This document shows, one piece after another, positions 54,896 through 64,000 of a stretch of 64,000 nt of DNA. This DNA is from Brevibacillus dissolubilis (GTDB lineage Bacteria; Bacillota; Bacilli; Brevibacillales; Brevibacillaceae). The notes beneath the pieces were generated by a model. It ran no database searches. It was not told the DNA's origin and worked only from the letters and a program-made list of their open reading frames with translations. Where the stretch lies: positions 1 through 64,000 of the forward strand of contig NZ_VCNA01000001.1 in the NCBI RefSeq assembly GCF_006170445.1, written 5' to 3'. Every line of letters begins with the position of its first letter. The stretch's first letter is position 1. A program made the position numbers and the translations under genes.

Positions 54896-57800
54896 ATGAA
54901 TGAAACCATAATGACAGCTGATGAGAGATTTGAAGAGATGCGAGATTATTGGTTGGAGCGATTGTCGGGGCCGATCGAACAGATCAGCTTCAGCAGTTCC
55001 AATCGTCCGTTAGACCACAGTGCCAAAAAAACGCATGTCATCCGCATCCAAAGAGATACCGCCGCAAAACTAATCGAGTTGGCCGGCCAAAAAGACACCA
55101 CTCTGTATGTCACATTAGTAGCAGCATTCAAATTGTTACTGTACAAGTATTTCGATCACAAGGATATCATCGTAGGCTCTCCTCCCTATAACAAAAAAGA
55201 GATCGAACCGCCTTTTTCTGTCGATGCCTGCATCCCGTTGCGAGACAGGATGGATGCGAACCTGACGTTCAACGAATTTACCGCCCAAGTCAGAAAAACG
55301 GTGATCGATGGATATCTCAATCAGTATGTTTCTGTGGGAAGGGTATATGAGCAGCTTGAATCAGATGTGCCTCTTTATAAGGTCATCGTCCTGCTGGAGA
55401 ATATCCACACTGTCGAAGCGTCCCTGCAAGACCTGATCGAGTCCGATCAAACCGATCTGATCTTGCAGGTGGTACGGGAAGGGGAAGACGTCACAGCGCG
55501 TCTTCTCTATCACCCACACATTGATGAGCGATTGATTGAGAGAGTAGTCGGATACTATGTTGATCTGCTGGACAATCTGACTGATCTGATGGAGGTCAGA
55601 CTCGCTGACATCGAATTGGTTACGGCAGAGGAGAAAGACTTCGCGCTCCATCAGTTTAACCGTACACAGCTTGAACTGCCTGCGTTCTCGGGCATCCAGC
55701 AATTTTTTGAGGCACAGGTCGAGAAGAACCCGGACAAAGTGGCTGTTCGTTGTGATGATCAGCAGGTGACATACAGCGAGTTGAATCAGAAGGCCAACCA
55801 ATTGGCCCGTCTGTTGCAGACAAAAGGGGTGGGACCCGATGTCGTAGTAGGATTGATGGCGACCAATTCGATTGAGCTGTTGATTGGCTTGTGGGGGATT
55901 ATCAAAGCAGGAGGGGCGTATCTGCCGCTCGATCCTGCGCATCCTGCTGCCAGAATTGCGTATATGTTCAAGGATTCTGGCGCTTCGCTCTTGCTCACCA
56001 ATATCGCAGAGAATCAGGGCGTGGATGTTGCAGAAGAGATTCTGTATCTGCAGGACGCCTCTCTGTACACGGGAGACTCGTCCAATCCAGCCATCACGGT
56101 CAAGCCGACTGATCTGGTCTATATCAACTACACCTCTGGCTCTACAGGTCAGCCTAAGGGTGTCATGATTGAGCATAAGAGTCTGGTCAATTACACGCTG
56201 GCGTGTGTGGACAACTATGTACGGGATGAGAATGAAGTGTTTGCGATGTATTCTTCCATCTCATTTGACCTGTCTGTGACCACATTCTTTACACCATTGA
56301 TCAGCGGGAATCAAATCATCGTCTATCAGGATGACAATCGGGATTATATGATCGATCGTATCATCCAAGACGATGAATATACGATCATGAAGCTGACACC
56401 TGCCCATTTGGCCTTGATCAAAGAAACCTACACAGGAACCACGGTCAAACGTTTTATCGTCGGCGGTGAAAACCTCAAGACAAGCCTGGCTCAGAGTATC
56501 CACGACCAATTCGGCGGGCGTGTAGAGATCTTCAACGAGTACGGTCCGACCGAAACTACAGTGGGTTGCATGATCTACCAATATGACCCCGCCAAAGATA
56601 CAACCGGGTCCGTTCCAATCGGCGTACCGATCCAAAACATGCAGATTTACATCCTCGATGAGCACCAACGAGTCGTTCCACCGGGGAGTATTGGCGAAAT
56701 CTACATTGCGGGTGAAGGACTTTTCCGGGGATATATCAACAAGCCGGATGTCACAGATGAGAAAAAGGTTCGTAATAAATGGAACGGGAAAGCCATGTAT
56801 AAGAGCGGCGACCTTGGCCGATTTACGTTTGATGGTGTGATCGAGTATATGACCAGGACCGATCATCAGGTGAAAATCCGGGGTGTACGAATCGAGCTGG
56901 GAGAGATCGAAAACACACTGCTTCAATACCCAGCCCTCAGAGAATGCACCGTTCTCGACCAAGAAGACGAGCGGCAGGCCAAATTCCTCTGTGCCTATCT
57001 GGTTTCCGATGAAAAAGTGGATCAGCTGAAGGTAACGGAGTTCTTGTTAGACCGTCTGCCTTACTACATGGTTCCTACCCATGTCATTCAGGTAGACCGA
57101 ATCCCGCTCACGGTCAACGGCAAGGTGGACCGAAAAGCGCTGCATGAACTGTTCCAGGCTCAACAGAACGAGTATGTGGCTCCGCGAAATGAAACGGAAA
57201 GCTTATTGGCAAGACTTTGGGAAGAGACACTTGGCATCGAAAAGGTAGGCATTACCGATAACTTTTTCCAGATCGGCGGCGATTCGATCAAAGCGATCTT
57301 TTTCATCGGACGGTTGCAAAAATATCAGTTTCATCTGGAACTGCGCAATGTCTTCGAGCACCCGCAAATCATCTCATTGGCTGCCTGCCTCGAACAAAAT
57401 CACAGGTCGATTGATCAGGGAGCAGTCGAAGGTGATGTACAGCTGACACCGATCCAAACGTGGTTCTTTACCGAGAGCAATCTGGCCGCGGACGAATACG
57501 GTCAGTTGGTGATGCTTCAGCATGATCAGGGCTTCGACGAAGAGCTTATCAAAAAGGTTTTTACCAAAATCGTCGGGCATCATGACGCGTTACGCATGGT
57601 ATTTGACAGGATCGGAACGGGAGTAGCTGCGTATAACAGAGGACTCCATGATCCGTTATTCGATTTCACGGTTCTGCATGAGTCAGATATCTCGTCTGAA
57701 GAGGCAGAGCTATTCATGGCCCGCCACTCCCATTTTGATTTGGCGAACGGTCCACTTGTCAAGCTTGTTTTGATCAAGTCAGGCAGTACGGACTTTTTGG

Positions 57801-58852
57801 GCATTCTGATTCATCATCTGGTCATGGATGGTATTTCCTGGAGAATCGTATTGGAGGATTTCGTTGTCGGCTATCAGCAGGCACTACGCCAAGAGGAAGT
57901 CACCCTGCAAGAGAAGACCGATTCCTATCTGAAATGGTCCCACCACTTGCAGCAATACGCAGAGGGAAGCAAGCTGCGCCAAGAAGTGGACTACTGGGAT
58001 TCCTTGGAACAGATGAATATCCCTCCGCTTCCAAGCGATTCCACTGCTTCCATCCAGCATCGCAATGCAAGCCATACCCTCACCATCCAACTTTCTCCGG
58101 AAGAGACAGATCGCTTAGTCACGACAGCCAACAAAGCGTACCGTACGCAGATCAATGATCTTTTGATCACGGCGCTGGGATTGGCGGTAAAAGAATGGTC
58201 AGGCAATGAGAAAATCCTCTTGAATCTGGAAGGCCACGGCCGGGAAGAGATCGGCAAAGATATAGCGATCAGCCGTACAGTAGGCTGGTTTACTACGATG
58301 TTCCCAGTCGTCGTCGACATGACCCGTTCCCATGACATGAGCTATGCCTTGAGGCAGACCAAAGAAACCTTGCGCCGCATTCCCAATAAAGGAATCGGGT
58401 ATGGGATTTTAAAATACCTGACTGCTCACAAACAACCTGATTTGCCAGTTTTCAACCTGCAGCCGCAGATGAATTTCAACTATTTAGGTGAGATGGATGA
58501 GAGCACACGTGGTACTGAATTCCAAATTACTGCGTACAAAACCATCAGCCATGAAACCGACCCGGCGCAACACGTACGCCCCATTGACATCGTGGGGATC
58601 ATCGAAGACAAATCACTTCATCTGTCGGTTACGTACGATGAGAAGCTGTATGGGGAAGTCATGGTGCAAGAATTGCTCCGCAGCTTCCAGTCCCATTTGA
58701 TCAACCTGATCGATCACTGTTGCTCCCGTGTGTCAGCTGGTACGATTCAACCAACCCCATCTGATGTCACCGAGGAAGAGCTGACGATTGAAGAACTGGA
58801 CAAGATTTACCAATTGATTGAAGACCTGTCCATCGAAAGCGATTCAGACTAG
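54896..58852 (+). CDS. NRPS3: half C - A(Asn) - PCP - E; second D-Asn module
   Basis: 1318 residues. The first about 235 correspond only to the C-lobe of a condensation domain (from FEEMRDYWLERL) and lack HHxxxDG; PKS2 supplies a full C domain just before. A domain with NYTSGSTGQPKG; my code is DLTKIGEVGK, identical to NRPS1, so Asn. PCP GGDSIKA near 796. E domain (855-1290) with HHLVMDGISW near 972 and NFNYLGE, apparently active. Result: an internal D-Asn, which raises the question of a second cut by the D-Asn peptidase. Confidence 0.92.
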   Translation: MNETIMTADERFEEMRDYWLERLSGPIEQISFSSSNRPLDHSAKKTHVIRIQRDTAAKLIELAGQKDTTLYVTLVAAFKLLLYKYFDHKDIIVGSPPYNKKEIEPPFSVDACIPLRDRMDANLTFNEFTAQVRKTVIDGYLNQYVSVGRVYEQLESDVPLYKVIVLLENIHTVEASLQDLIESDQTDLILQVVREGEDVTARLLYHPHIDERLIERVVGYYVDLLDNLTDLMEVRLADIELVTAEEKDFALHQFNRTQLELPAFSGIQQFFEAQVEKNPDKVAVRCDDQQVTYSELNQKANQLARLLQTKGVGPDVVVGLMATNSIELLIGLWGIIKAGGAYLPLDPAHPAARIAYMFKDSGASLLLTNIAENQGVDVAEEILYLQDASLYTGDSSNPAITVKPTDLVYINYTSGSTGQPKGVMIEHKSLVNYTLACVDNYVRDENEVFAMYSSISFDLSVTTFFTPLISGNQIIVYQDDNRDYMIDRIIQDDEYTIMKLTPAHLALIKETYTGTTVKRFIVGGENLKTSLAQSIHDQFGGRVEIFNEYGPTETTVGCMIYQYDPAKDTTGSVPIGVPIQNMQIYILDEHQRVVPPGSIGEIYIAGEGLFRGYINKPDVTDEKKVRNKWNGKAMYKSGDLGRFTFDGVIEYMTRTDHQVKIRGVRIELGEIENTLLQYPALRECTVLDQEDERQAKFLCAYLVSDEKVDQLKVTEFLLDRLPYYMVPTHVIQVDRIPLTVNGKVDRKALHELFQAQQNEYVAPRNETESLLARLWEETLGIEKVGITDNFFQIGGDSIKAIFFIGRLQKYQFHLELRNVFEHPQIISLAACLEQNHRSIDQGAVEGDVQLTPIQTWFFTESNLAADEYGQLVMLQHDQGFDEELIKKVFTKIVGHHDALRMVFDRIGTGVAAYNRGLHDPLFDFTVLHESDISSEEAELFMARHSHFDLANGPLVKLVLIKSGSTDFLGILIHHLVMDGISWRIVLEDFVVGYQQALRQEEVTLQEKTDSYLKWSHHLQQYAEGSKLRQEVDYWDSLEQMNIPPLPSDSTASIQHRNASHTLTIQLSPEETDRLVTTANKAYRTQINDLLITALGLAVKEWSGNEKILLNLEGHGREEIGKDIAISRTVGWFTTMFPVVVDMTRSHDMSYALRQTKETLRRIPNKGIGYGILKYLTAHKQPDLPVFNLQPQMNFNYLGEMDESTRGTEFQITAYKTISHETDPAQHVRPIDIVGIIEDKSLHLSVTYDEKLYGEVMVQELLRSFQSHLINLIDHCCSRVSAGTIQPTPSDVTEEELTIEELDKIYQLIEDLSIESDSD

Positions 58853-58866
58853 CCGATTGGCATGAA

Positions 58867-58921
58867 CCTCCCTTTCCAAATGGTTTATGAATGCACGTTT
58901 TGTGAAAGGGAGGATTTTTTT
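58867..58921 (+). terminator. Terminator between NRPS3 and NRPS4
   Basis: CCTCCCTTTC and GAAAGGGAGG with a 26-base loop and a run of seven T; the stem starts 14 bases after the NRPS3 stop. Surprising between two genes of one assembly line. Confidence 0.75.
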
Positions 58922-58977
58922 CACCTACGTTTGCCTGCCTGTCAGAGTAGGCAGAGTGATTCGGGAGGAAGTATGTT

Positions 58978-61900
58978 ATGGGAAACAAAGTGGAGATCGA
59001 CAAAATTTACAGCTTATCTCCTTTGCAAAAGGGGATGTTGTTTCATTCGATGGTTGAACCGGATTCCGTTGCCTACTTGGAGCATTATTCCATCGACATA
59101 GATGGTGCTCTATATATCGAACATTTGGAGAAAAGCTTCAATATGCTGCTTCAGCGGCATGATGTGTTTCGCACCATTTTTCTTTTTGGTGATACAGATG
59201 AGCCCAAGCAGATTGTGTTGAAGAAGCGCACATCCAAAATTAAGACGTATGACATTACCCGCAGACCAGAGGCAGAAAAACAGGCTTTTCTCGATGAATT
59301 CGAAGAAAGTGACAAGCGAAAACGGTTCAACCTATCCAGGGATGTACTGATCCGGATCACCGTGATTCAGGTGACCGAATCTCATTACCGGTTGAGTCTA
59401 TGCTTCCATCATATTATTATGGACGGTTGGTCTGTCGGAATCATCATCAATGAACTGTTCCAAATCTATAAGCGGTTGATTCATAACGAACCTAGCCTCG
59501 TCGAACAGCCCCATCCGTTTGCCCATTACATCAAATGGCTGAGAGAACAGGACAAACAAGAGGCTATTGGTTACTGGAAGGATTATTTAGCGAATTATGA
59601 ACAAAAGATCAGTGTGATTCCCCATCTGAGAGAGATCGAATCGAACACAGCGAAAATCTATCAATATGAAGAATATAAATTTCAAATCAGTCAAACTGAT
59701 GCACAAGCACTGACAACACTCGCCCATGAACAAGGCGTCACGATAAATACCGTCATCAAAGCAATCTGGGGCATCTTGCTGCAAAGATACAACAATGTGG
59801 AAGACGTCGTATTCGGCACCGTGATCTCTGGAAGGTCTGCCGATGTAACCGACATCAATCAAATGGTCGGGATGTTCATCAACAGCATTCCTGTACGAAT
59901 TCAGAATTCCAAAGAGACGACACTGGCTGAACTGCTAAAGAAGATTCAGGAAGCCAGCATTGCCTCGGAGCAGTACGGCTACTTGTCCCTGGCAGAGGTC
60001 CAAGCCAACTCTGATCTCAACAGCCAATTGGTCAATCACCTGATGTTGTTTGAATACAATTTTTCGGCTGATGCGCTCAAGCAGGATCACTCCCTTGGTT
60101 TTGACATTCACAGGATCAAGGATTATGAACAGACCAACTATGACTTTATGGTTTCCGTCAATATGACCGAGGGAATCACCGTTACCTTCAAATACAACGC
60201 ACATGTGTACAAGCAGCAAGATGTCCGCAAGATAGAGACCCATTTCCATCAAATCAAAAAAGCCTTCCTGGTGGATCAGCATATGTTGATCCATCAGATA
60301 GAAGTGGTGGATTCCGAAGAAAAAGAAGTTCTGATCAACAGGTTCAACCCCAAACCAACAGCCTATGATCATACGAAAAAGATTCAAGATCTTTTCGAGA
60401 AACAGGTCATGCTTCAACCGTCCGCCACAGCCGTCGTGTTCCAAGGAGCGAGCATTACGTACGCGGAACTGAACGAAAAAGCAGACAGGCTCGCCCGATA
60501 TCTGCGTTCCCGTATCACGAAGCCTGACTCGATCGTAGCGATTGCCACTCAACGCTCCATCGAAATGATCACCGGGATCTTGGCGACGCTCAAAGCCGGA
60601 GCAGCCTTCCTGCCGATTGACCCGAAATTTCCGCAGGAACGGATTCAATATATGCTCCAAGACAGCCAAACCACCATTCTGCTGACGGATGAGTCCGTAG
60701 GCGAGTCGATCCGTTTTGACGGGGAGGTATTGGAGCTGGCAGCGTTTTACACGAACTCACCTGAGGAAACGGAACCGATCATGCCTGTGACGAACCTGAC
60801 TGATCTGGCGTATGTGATCTATACGTCAGGTTCAACCGGCAATCCAAAAGGGGTCATGATCGAACATCATTCTGTGATCAATTTCTTCCAGGCGATATCT
60901 GAGAACATTGATGTTCGTGCAGGCCGCTCCATCCTAGGGCTAACGACAATTTCCTTTGACATCTTTATCTTGGAGATTCTGCTCCCGCTCGCGGTGGGGA
61001 TGAAGATTGTGCTCGCAGATGAGATGCAGCAGAACGATGCCGAGGCGATTGCCAGCCTGCTCCTTCAGAGCGGTGTGGACATGATACAGCTGACACCGTC
61101 ACGCTTGCAGCTGCTGCTTGGCAGTCCTTATGCCCAACAGGCACTAAAACAGGTCTCCAAAATCATGGTTGGCGGTGAAGCGTTCCCGCTCAGTATGCTG
61201 AAGCAGCTGAAAGCGGTGACGGATGCGCGAATATATAATATGTACGGTCCGACAGAGGTAACCATCTGGGCTGTTATGAAAGAGTTGACAGACGAGGAAT
61301 CAATCTCGATCGGCAGACCTTTGAAGAATATTTCCGCCTATGTCGTAGATAAATACAACAAACTGCTTCCGCATGGGGCAGTCGGTGAACTCTGTCTGGC
61401 AGGGGCAGGTGTTGCAAGAGGATATCTGGGCAAACCTGATCTGACGGCGAAGGTATTCGTCGAGAATCCGTATCAGCCGGGTACGTACATGTATAAAACA
61501 GGGGATTTGGCAAGATGGCTGCCAAACGGGGAGTTGGAATATATAGGCCGCTCCGACTTCCAGGTCAAAGTCAGAGGCGTGCGGATTGAACTGGGCGAAA
61601 TCGAATACCAACTGTCAGAGCATCCAGCAATTCAAGAGGCGGTTGTCGTGATCAGACATGATTCCTCCGGCAATCCGTACATCTGCGGCTATTACGTCTC
61701 CGCGGCGGAAGTGGATCAGAAGGACATCCGTAAAACCTTGCTGGAGAAACTGCCTACCTATATGGTCCCGTCCATCCTCATGCGACTGGAGAGCATTCCA
61801 CTGACCCCTAATGGCAAGACCGACCGACTGCGTCTGCCGGAACCACTAAGTACACATGACACAGCAGGAAGCTTACCTAAAAACGAGATGGAGAAGAAAG

Positions 61901-63501
61901 TGGCGGACATCTGGAGAGACATTTTAGGAGTTACTGAGATCGGAGTGAATCAGAATTTCTTTGATCTGGGTGGACACTCGATCAAGGCGATGAATCTGAT
62001 CTCACGGATCAAACGGGAAATGAATAGGGATCTTCCGCTCAGCAAGTTTTTCGAAGATCCGACGGTCGAGCATGTCTCATCCCTGCTCCTTGAAGCGGAG
62101 AAGGAAATCCAATACCACATCACTCCTGCTGAAACCAAAGAATATTACCGCGTCTCATCTGCACAGAAACGACTTCTGGTGTTGCTCAGCCAGTTGGATG
62201 AGGCATCATCCATCAGTTACAACATACCGGTCGTGGTTCAAATTCACGGCAAGCTGGACATCTGTCGACTGGAAGAAGCTTTCCATGCGCTGATTTTGCG
62301 TCATGAATCCTTACGTACCACGTTCCATTGGATGGACGCAGAGCCGATGCAAAAAATCCATGAGAGTCCACCATTCCACTTGGAATACACCGAAGCCCGG
62401 TCGGAAGAAGTGGATTCTATCATCCAAGGGTGGATTCAGCCATTCGATGTAGAGCAGGCCCCGTTGCTGCGTGCAGGCGTGATCCAAACCGCCCTGAATC
62501 AATATGTACTGGTCATGGATATGCTGCATGTGATTACAGATGGAACCTCGATTGGTACGATGGTGGGAGAACTGATGGATTTCTACGCAGGCAAAACATC
62601 GCCTGACTTGAAGATTCAATACAAAGATTATAGCGAGTGGCAGCACGAGTTCCTCCAATCCGAAACCATCCAGAAACAAGCGGATTATTGGTTATCCGTC
62701 TTTTCCGGGAATTTGCCAGTGTTGAATCTGCCGACCGATTACTCCCGGCCTGATGTCCAGAGCTTCGCGGGCGAGACGGTCGTCATGGATCTGGACAAGC
62801 AGATGTCAGACAGGCTCTATGCGTATGTGAGTGAATCAGGAACAACACTGTTCATGTTTTTCATGGCGGTCTACTCGATCCTGCTGTCCAAATTGGCTGT
62901 CCAAGATGAAGTGATTGTAGGCGTTCCGGTCGCGGGCCGCACCCATGTGGACCTGGAGCAGATCATCGGAGTTTTTGCCAATACGATCGCCTTGCGGAAC
63001 TTCCCGACAGGAAATAAATCATTCGCAGATTATCTGCAAGAAGTGAAAAAGCACACATGGGACGCATTGGATCACCAAGACTATCAATTCGATGATCTGG
63101 TGAGAGCGCTCAAAATCGAACGGGATGTCAGCAGAAATCCACTGTTTGATGTGATGCTGTCTGTTCATAATAATAATTTCCCTGAAGTGAACGTAGAGGG
63201 CTTGCGGATCGTTCCAGAAAAGGCTTCTACCCATACATCGCGCTTTGATCTCACTTTACTCATCAGTGAGACGAATCATACGATCGGGGTCGAGCTGGAG
63301 TACAACACCCAATTATTCAAAAGAGAGACGATTGATCAGTACCTCAACTACCTTGTCACGATTATGAATCAAGTGACCCAAAATCCACAGGTGCTGTTAC
63401 AGGATATCGAAATCATTGATCAGGAGACGTTGAATGCGATTCAGTCCAAATTCAAGTCGTCCGAAAAGAAAGTCTCTATAGATGTAACGTTCAACTTTTA
63501 A
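58978..63501 (+). CDS. NRPS4: C(DCL) - A(Gly-like) - PCP - C
   Basis: 1507 residues, GGGAGG ribosome site. First C domain begins LSPLQKGMLFHSM (DCL pattern, after the E domain of NRPS3) with HHIIMDG near 143. A domain YTSGSTGNPKG; my code is DILQMGMIWK, near the glycine code DILQLGLIWK. PCP GGHSIKA near 997. A second condensation domain (1045-1495) has LHVITDG near 1182, the first His replaced by Leu but the catalytic second His kept. It donates to the A-PCP of NRPS5. Confidence 0.92.
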   Translation: MGNKVEIDKIYSLSPLQKGMLFHSMVEPDSVAYLEHYSIDIDGALYIEHLEKSFNMLLQRHDVFRTIFLFGDTDEPKQIVLKKRTSKIKTYDITRRPEAEKQAFLDEFEESDKRKRFNLSRDVLIRITVIQVTESHYRLSLCFHHIIMDGWSVGIIINELFQIYKRLIHNEPSLVEQPHPFAHYIKWLREQDKQEAIGYWKDYLANYEQKISVIPHLREIESNTAKIYQYEEYKFQISQTDAQALTTLAHEQGVTINTVIKAIWGILLQRYNNVEDVVFGTVISGRSADVTDINQMVGMFINSIPVRIQNSKETTLAELLKKIQEASIASEQYGYLSLAEVQANSDLNSQLVNHLMLFEYNFSADALKQDHSLGFDIHRIKDYEQTNYDFMVSVNMTEGITVTFKYNAHVYKQQDVRKIETHFHQIKKAFLVDQHMLIHQIEVVDSEEKEVLINRFNPKPTAYDHTKKIQDLFEKQVMLQPSATAVVFQGASITYAELNEKADRLARYLRSRITKPDSIVAIATQRSIEMITGILATLKAGAAFLPIDPKFPQERIQYMLQDSQTTILLTDESVGESIRFDGEVLELAAFYTNSPEETEPIMPVTNLTDLAYVIYTSGSTGNPKGVMIEHHSVINFFQAISENIDVRAGRSILGLTTISFDIFILEILLPLAVGMKIVLADEMQQNDAEAIASLLLQSGVDMIQLTPSRLQLLLGSPYAQQALKQVSKIMVGGEAFPLSMLKQLKAVTDARIYNMYGPTEVTIWAVMKELTDEESISIGRPLKNISAYVVDKYNKLLPHGAVGELCLAGAGVARGYLGKPDLTAKVFVENPYQPGTYMYKTGDLARWLPNGELEYIGRSDFQVKVRGVRIELGEIEYQLSEHPAIQEAVVVIRHDSSGNPYICGYYVSAAEVDQKDIRKTLLEKLPTYMVPSILMRLESIPLTPNGKTDRLRLPEPLSTHDTAGSLPKNEMEKKVADIWRDILGVTEIGVNQNFFDLGGHSIKAMNLISRIKREMNRDLPLSKFFEDPTVEHVSSLLLEAEKEIQYHITPAETKEYYRVSSAQKRLLVLLSQLDEASSISYNIPVVVQIHGKLDICRLEEAFHALILRHESLRTTFHWMDAEPMQKIHESPPFHLEYTEARSEEVDSIIQGWIQPFDVEQAPLLRAGVIQTALNQYVLVMDMLHVITDGTSIGTMVGELMDFYAGKTSPDLKIQYKDYSEWQHEFLQSETIQKQADYWLSVFSGNLPVLNLPTDYSRPDVQSFAGETVVMDLDKQMSDRLYAYVSESGTTLFMFFMAVYSILLSKLAVQDEVIVGVPVAGRTHVDLEQIIGVFANTIALRNFPTGNKSFADYLQEVKKHTWDALDHQDYQFDDLVRALKIERDVSRNPLFDVMLSVHNNNFPEVNVEGLRIVPEKASTHTSRFDLTLLISETNHTIGVELEYNTQLFKRETIDQYLNYLVTIMNQVTQNPQVLLQDIEIIDQETLNAIQSKFKSSEKKVSIDVTFNF

Positions 63502-63536
63502 TTTGGCAGCATACGAATGGGAGCAGGTGAAAAGCA

Positions 63537-64000
63537 ATGTTTATCAAATTTCCGTTAAAACCGGATGATCAGCAATTGATCGAGACATATAACCAAACAG
63601 AAGAAGCGATCACTCCGACTACCTTGGATCGATTGTTTAGCGACCAGGCGGTAAGATTTGGTGAGCGGGTCGCAGTCGAGTATCAAGAAGAGAGCATGAC
63701 GTATCGGGAACTGCACGAAAAATCCAATCAGGTCGCCGCCTATCTCAAAAATCGCAACATCAGCAATAATCACTTGGTAGGTGTGCTGGCTGAGCGGTGC
63801 ATCGAGACGATTGTGATGATTCTTGGGGTACTCAAAGCGGGTGCCGCGTATGTACCGATTGACCGCGAATATCCGGAAGAGAGACGCAATTATATTCTCT
63901 TAAATAGTGACTGCAGGCTCCTGCTGGATCGCAATTTTTACAAGAAAAAGGGAATCGATCAGCTCTCTACAGCCGAACATGAACCGGTCAGCCAACGGGA
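63537..64000 (+). CDS. NRPS5: start of an adenylation domain (cut by the window edge)
   Basis: 154 residues seen. Starts directly with an A domain (TLDRLFSDQAVRFGERVAV, MTYRELHEKSNQVA, LKAGAAYVPIDREYPEERR); no C domain, which NRPS4 provides. ATG 63537 with GGGAGCAGGTG upstream. Substrate code not reached. Confidence 0.88.
   Translation, partial: MFIKFPLKPDDQQLIETYNQTEEAITPTTLDRLFSDQAVRFGERVAVEYQEESMTYRELHEKSNQVAAYLKNRNISNNHLVGVLAERCIETIVMILGVLKAGAAYVPIDREYPEERRNYILLNSDCRLLLDRNFYKKKGIDQLSTAEHEPVSQR

Larger units (their letters stand above)
20189..64000 (+). other. Hybrid NRPS / trans-AT PKS biosynthetic gene cluster (continues beyond the window)
   Basis: All genes from 20.2 kb on read rightward and are spaced within a few to a few hundred bases. 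They include five NRPS genes, two PKS genes, a discrete AT, a hydroxymalonyl-ACP cassette, an exporter/peptidase and tailoring genes. No thioesterase, phosphopantetheinyl transferase, MbtH protein or cluster regulator is seen, so the right part must lie outside. The left border is probably near 20.0 kb. Confidence 0.85.

Noticed and set aside
20189-64000. Naming the product as zwittermicin, edeine or paenilamicin
   Set aside because: Parts of the logic agree, but the module order Asn-Ser-like-PKS-PKS-Asn-Gly, the BtrH-like set and the short peptides do not match any of them as far as I remember, and the cluster is incomplete here.
1-64000. CRISPR arrays, tRNA or rRNA genes, attachment sites, riboswitches
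   Set aside because: I looked for regular repeats, tRNA cloverleaf ends and known riboswitch cores and saw none that I could support.

Overview
The window comes from an endospore-forming Gram-positive bacterium of the Bacillales, most likely a Brevibacillus- or Paenibacillus-like genome. The evidence is two sets of spore-germination receptor genes, a Bacillus-type qoxABCD quinol oxidase, strong AGGAGG ribosome sites with frequent TTG/GTG starts, and sigma-A promoters. Genus assignment is inference.

Left part (1-20 kb): the 3' end of an IS3-family element, an SRPBCC protein, an orphan GerAB-type permease, a broken chimeric gene with a piece of an NRPS adenylation domain, a TetR regulator, an arginine-decarboxylase-type PLP enzyme, a ferredoxin-type sulfite/nitrite reductase, a MocR-type regulator, an aldo/keto reductase, a qoxABCD operon behind a perfect Rex operator, a PAP2 lipoprotein, a VOC protein and a gerK-type operon whose last gene is cut short exactly where the secondary-metabolite locus begins.

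Right part (20.2 kb to the right edge): a large hybrid NRPS / trans-AT PKS gene cluster that runs off the window. NRPS1 (starter C - A[Asn] - PCP - E) should make an N-acyl-D-Asn cap. A 1034-residue fusion of a ClbP/XcnG-like S12 peptidase with a cyclic-peptide-type ABC exporter should remove that cap on export. A zwittermicin-type cassette (ACP, 3-hydroxyacyl-CoA dehydrogenase, acyl-CoA dehydrogenase, FkbH-like) should supply hydroxymalonyl-ACP, and a discrete acyltransferase would serve two AT-less KS-KR-ACP modules. The line continues NRPS2 (Ser-like) - PKS1 - PKS2 - NRPS3 (second D-Asn) - NRPS4 (Gly-like) - NRPS5 (cut by the edge). Tailoring candidates are a carbamoyltransferase, an SGNH-fold protein and three BtrH-like proteins. 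The logic is that of zwittermicin, xenocoumacin, amicoumacin and paenilamicin, but the exact product is not recognised.

Most unusual element: between NRPS1 and the exporter lie two tandem 16-17-codon genes, MALKIKTVVSSGVVACA and MALKIKTVVVGTSSAC. Each has its own promoter, an identical strong ribosome site and a stem-loop, and they are followed by a BtrH-like protein and a translationally coupled PqqD/RRE-like protein. This looks like a miniature RiPP-type cassette embedded in an NRPS-PKS prodrug cluster, and it is the best candidate here for something undescribed.
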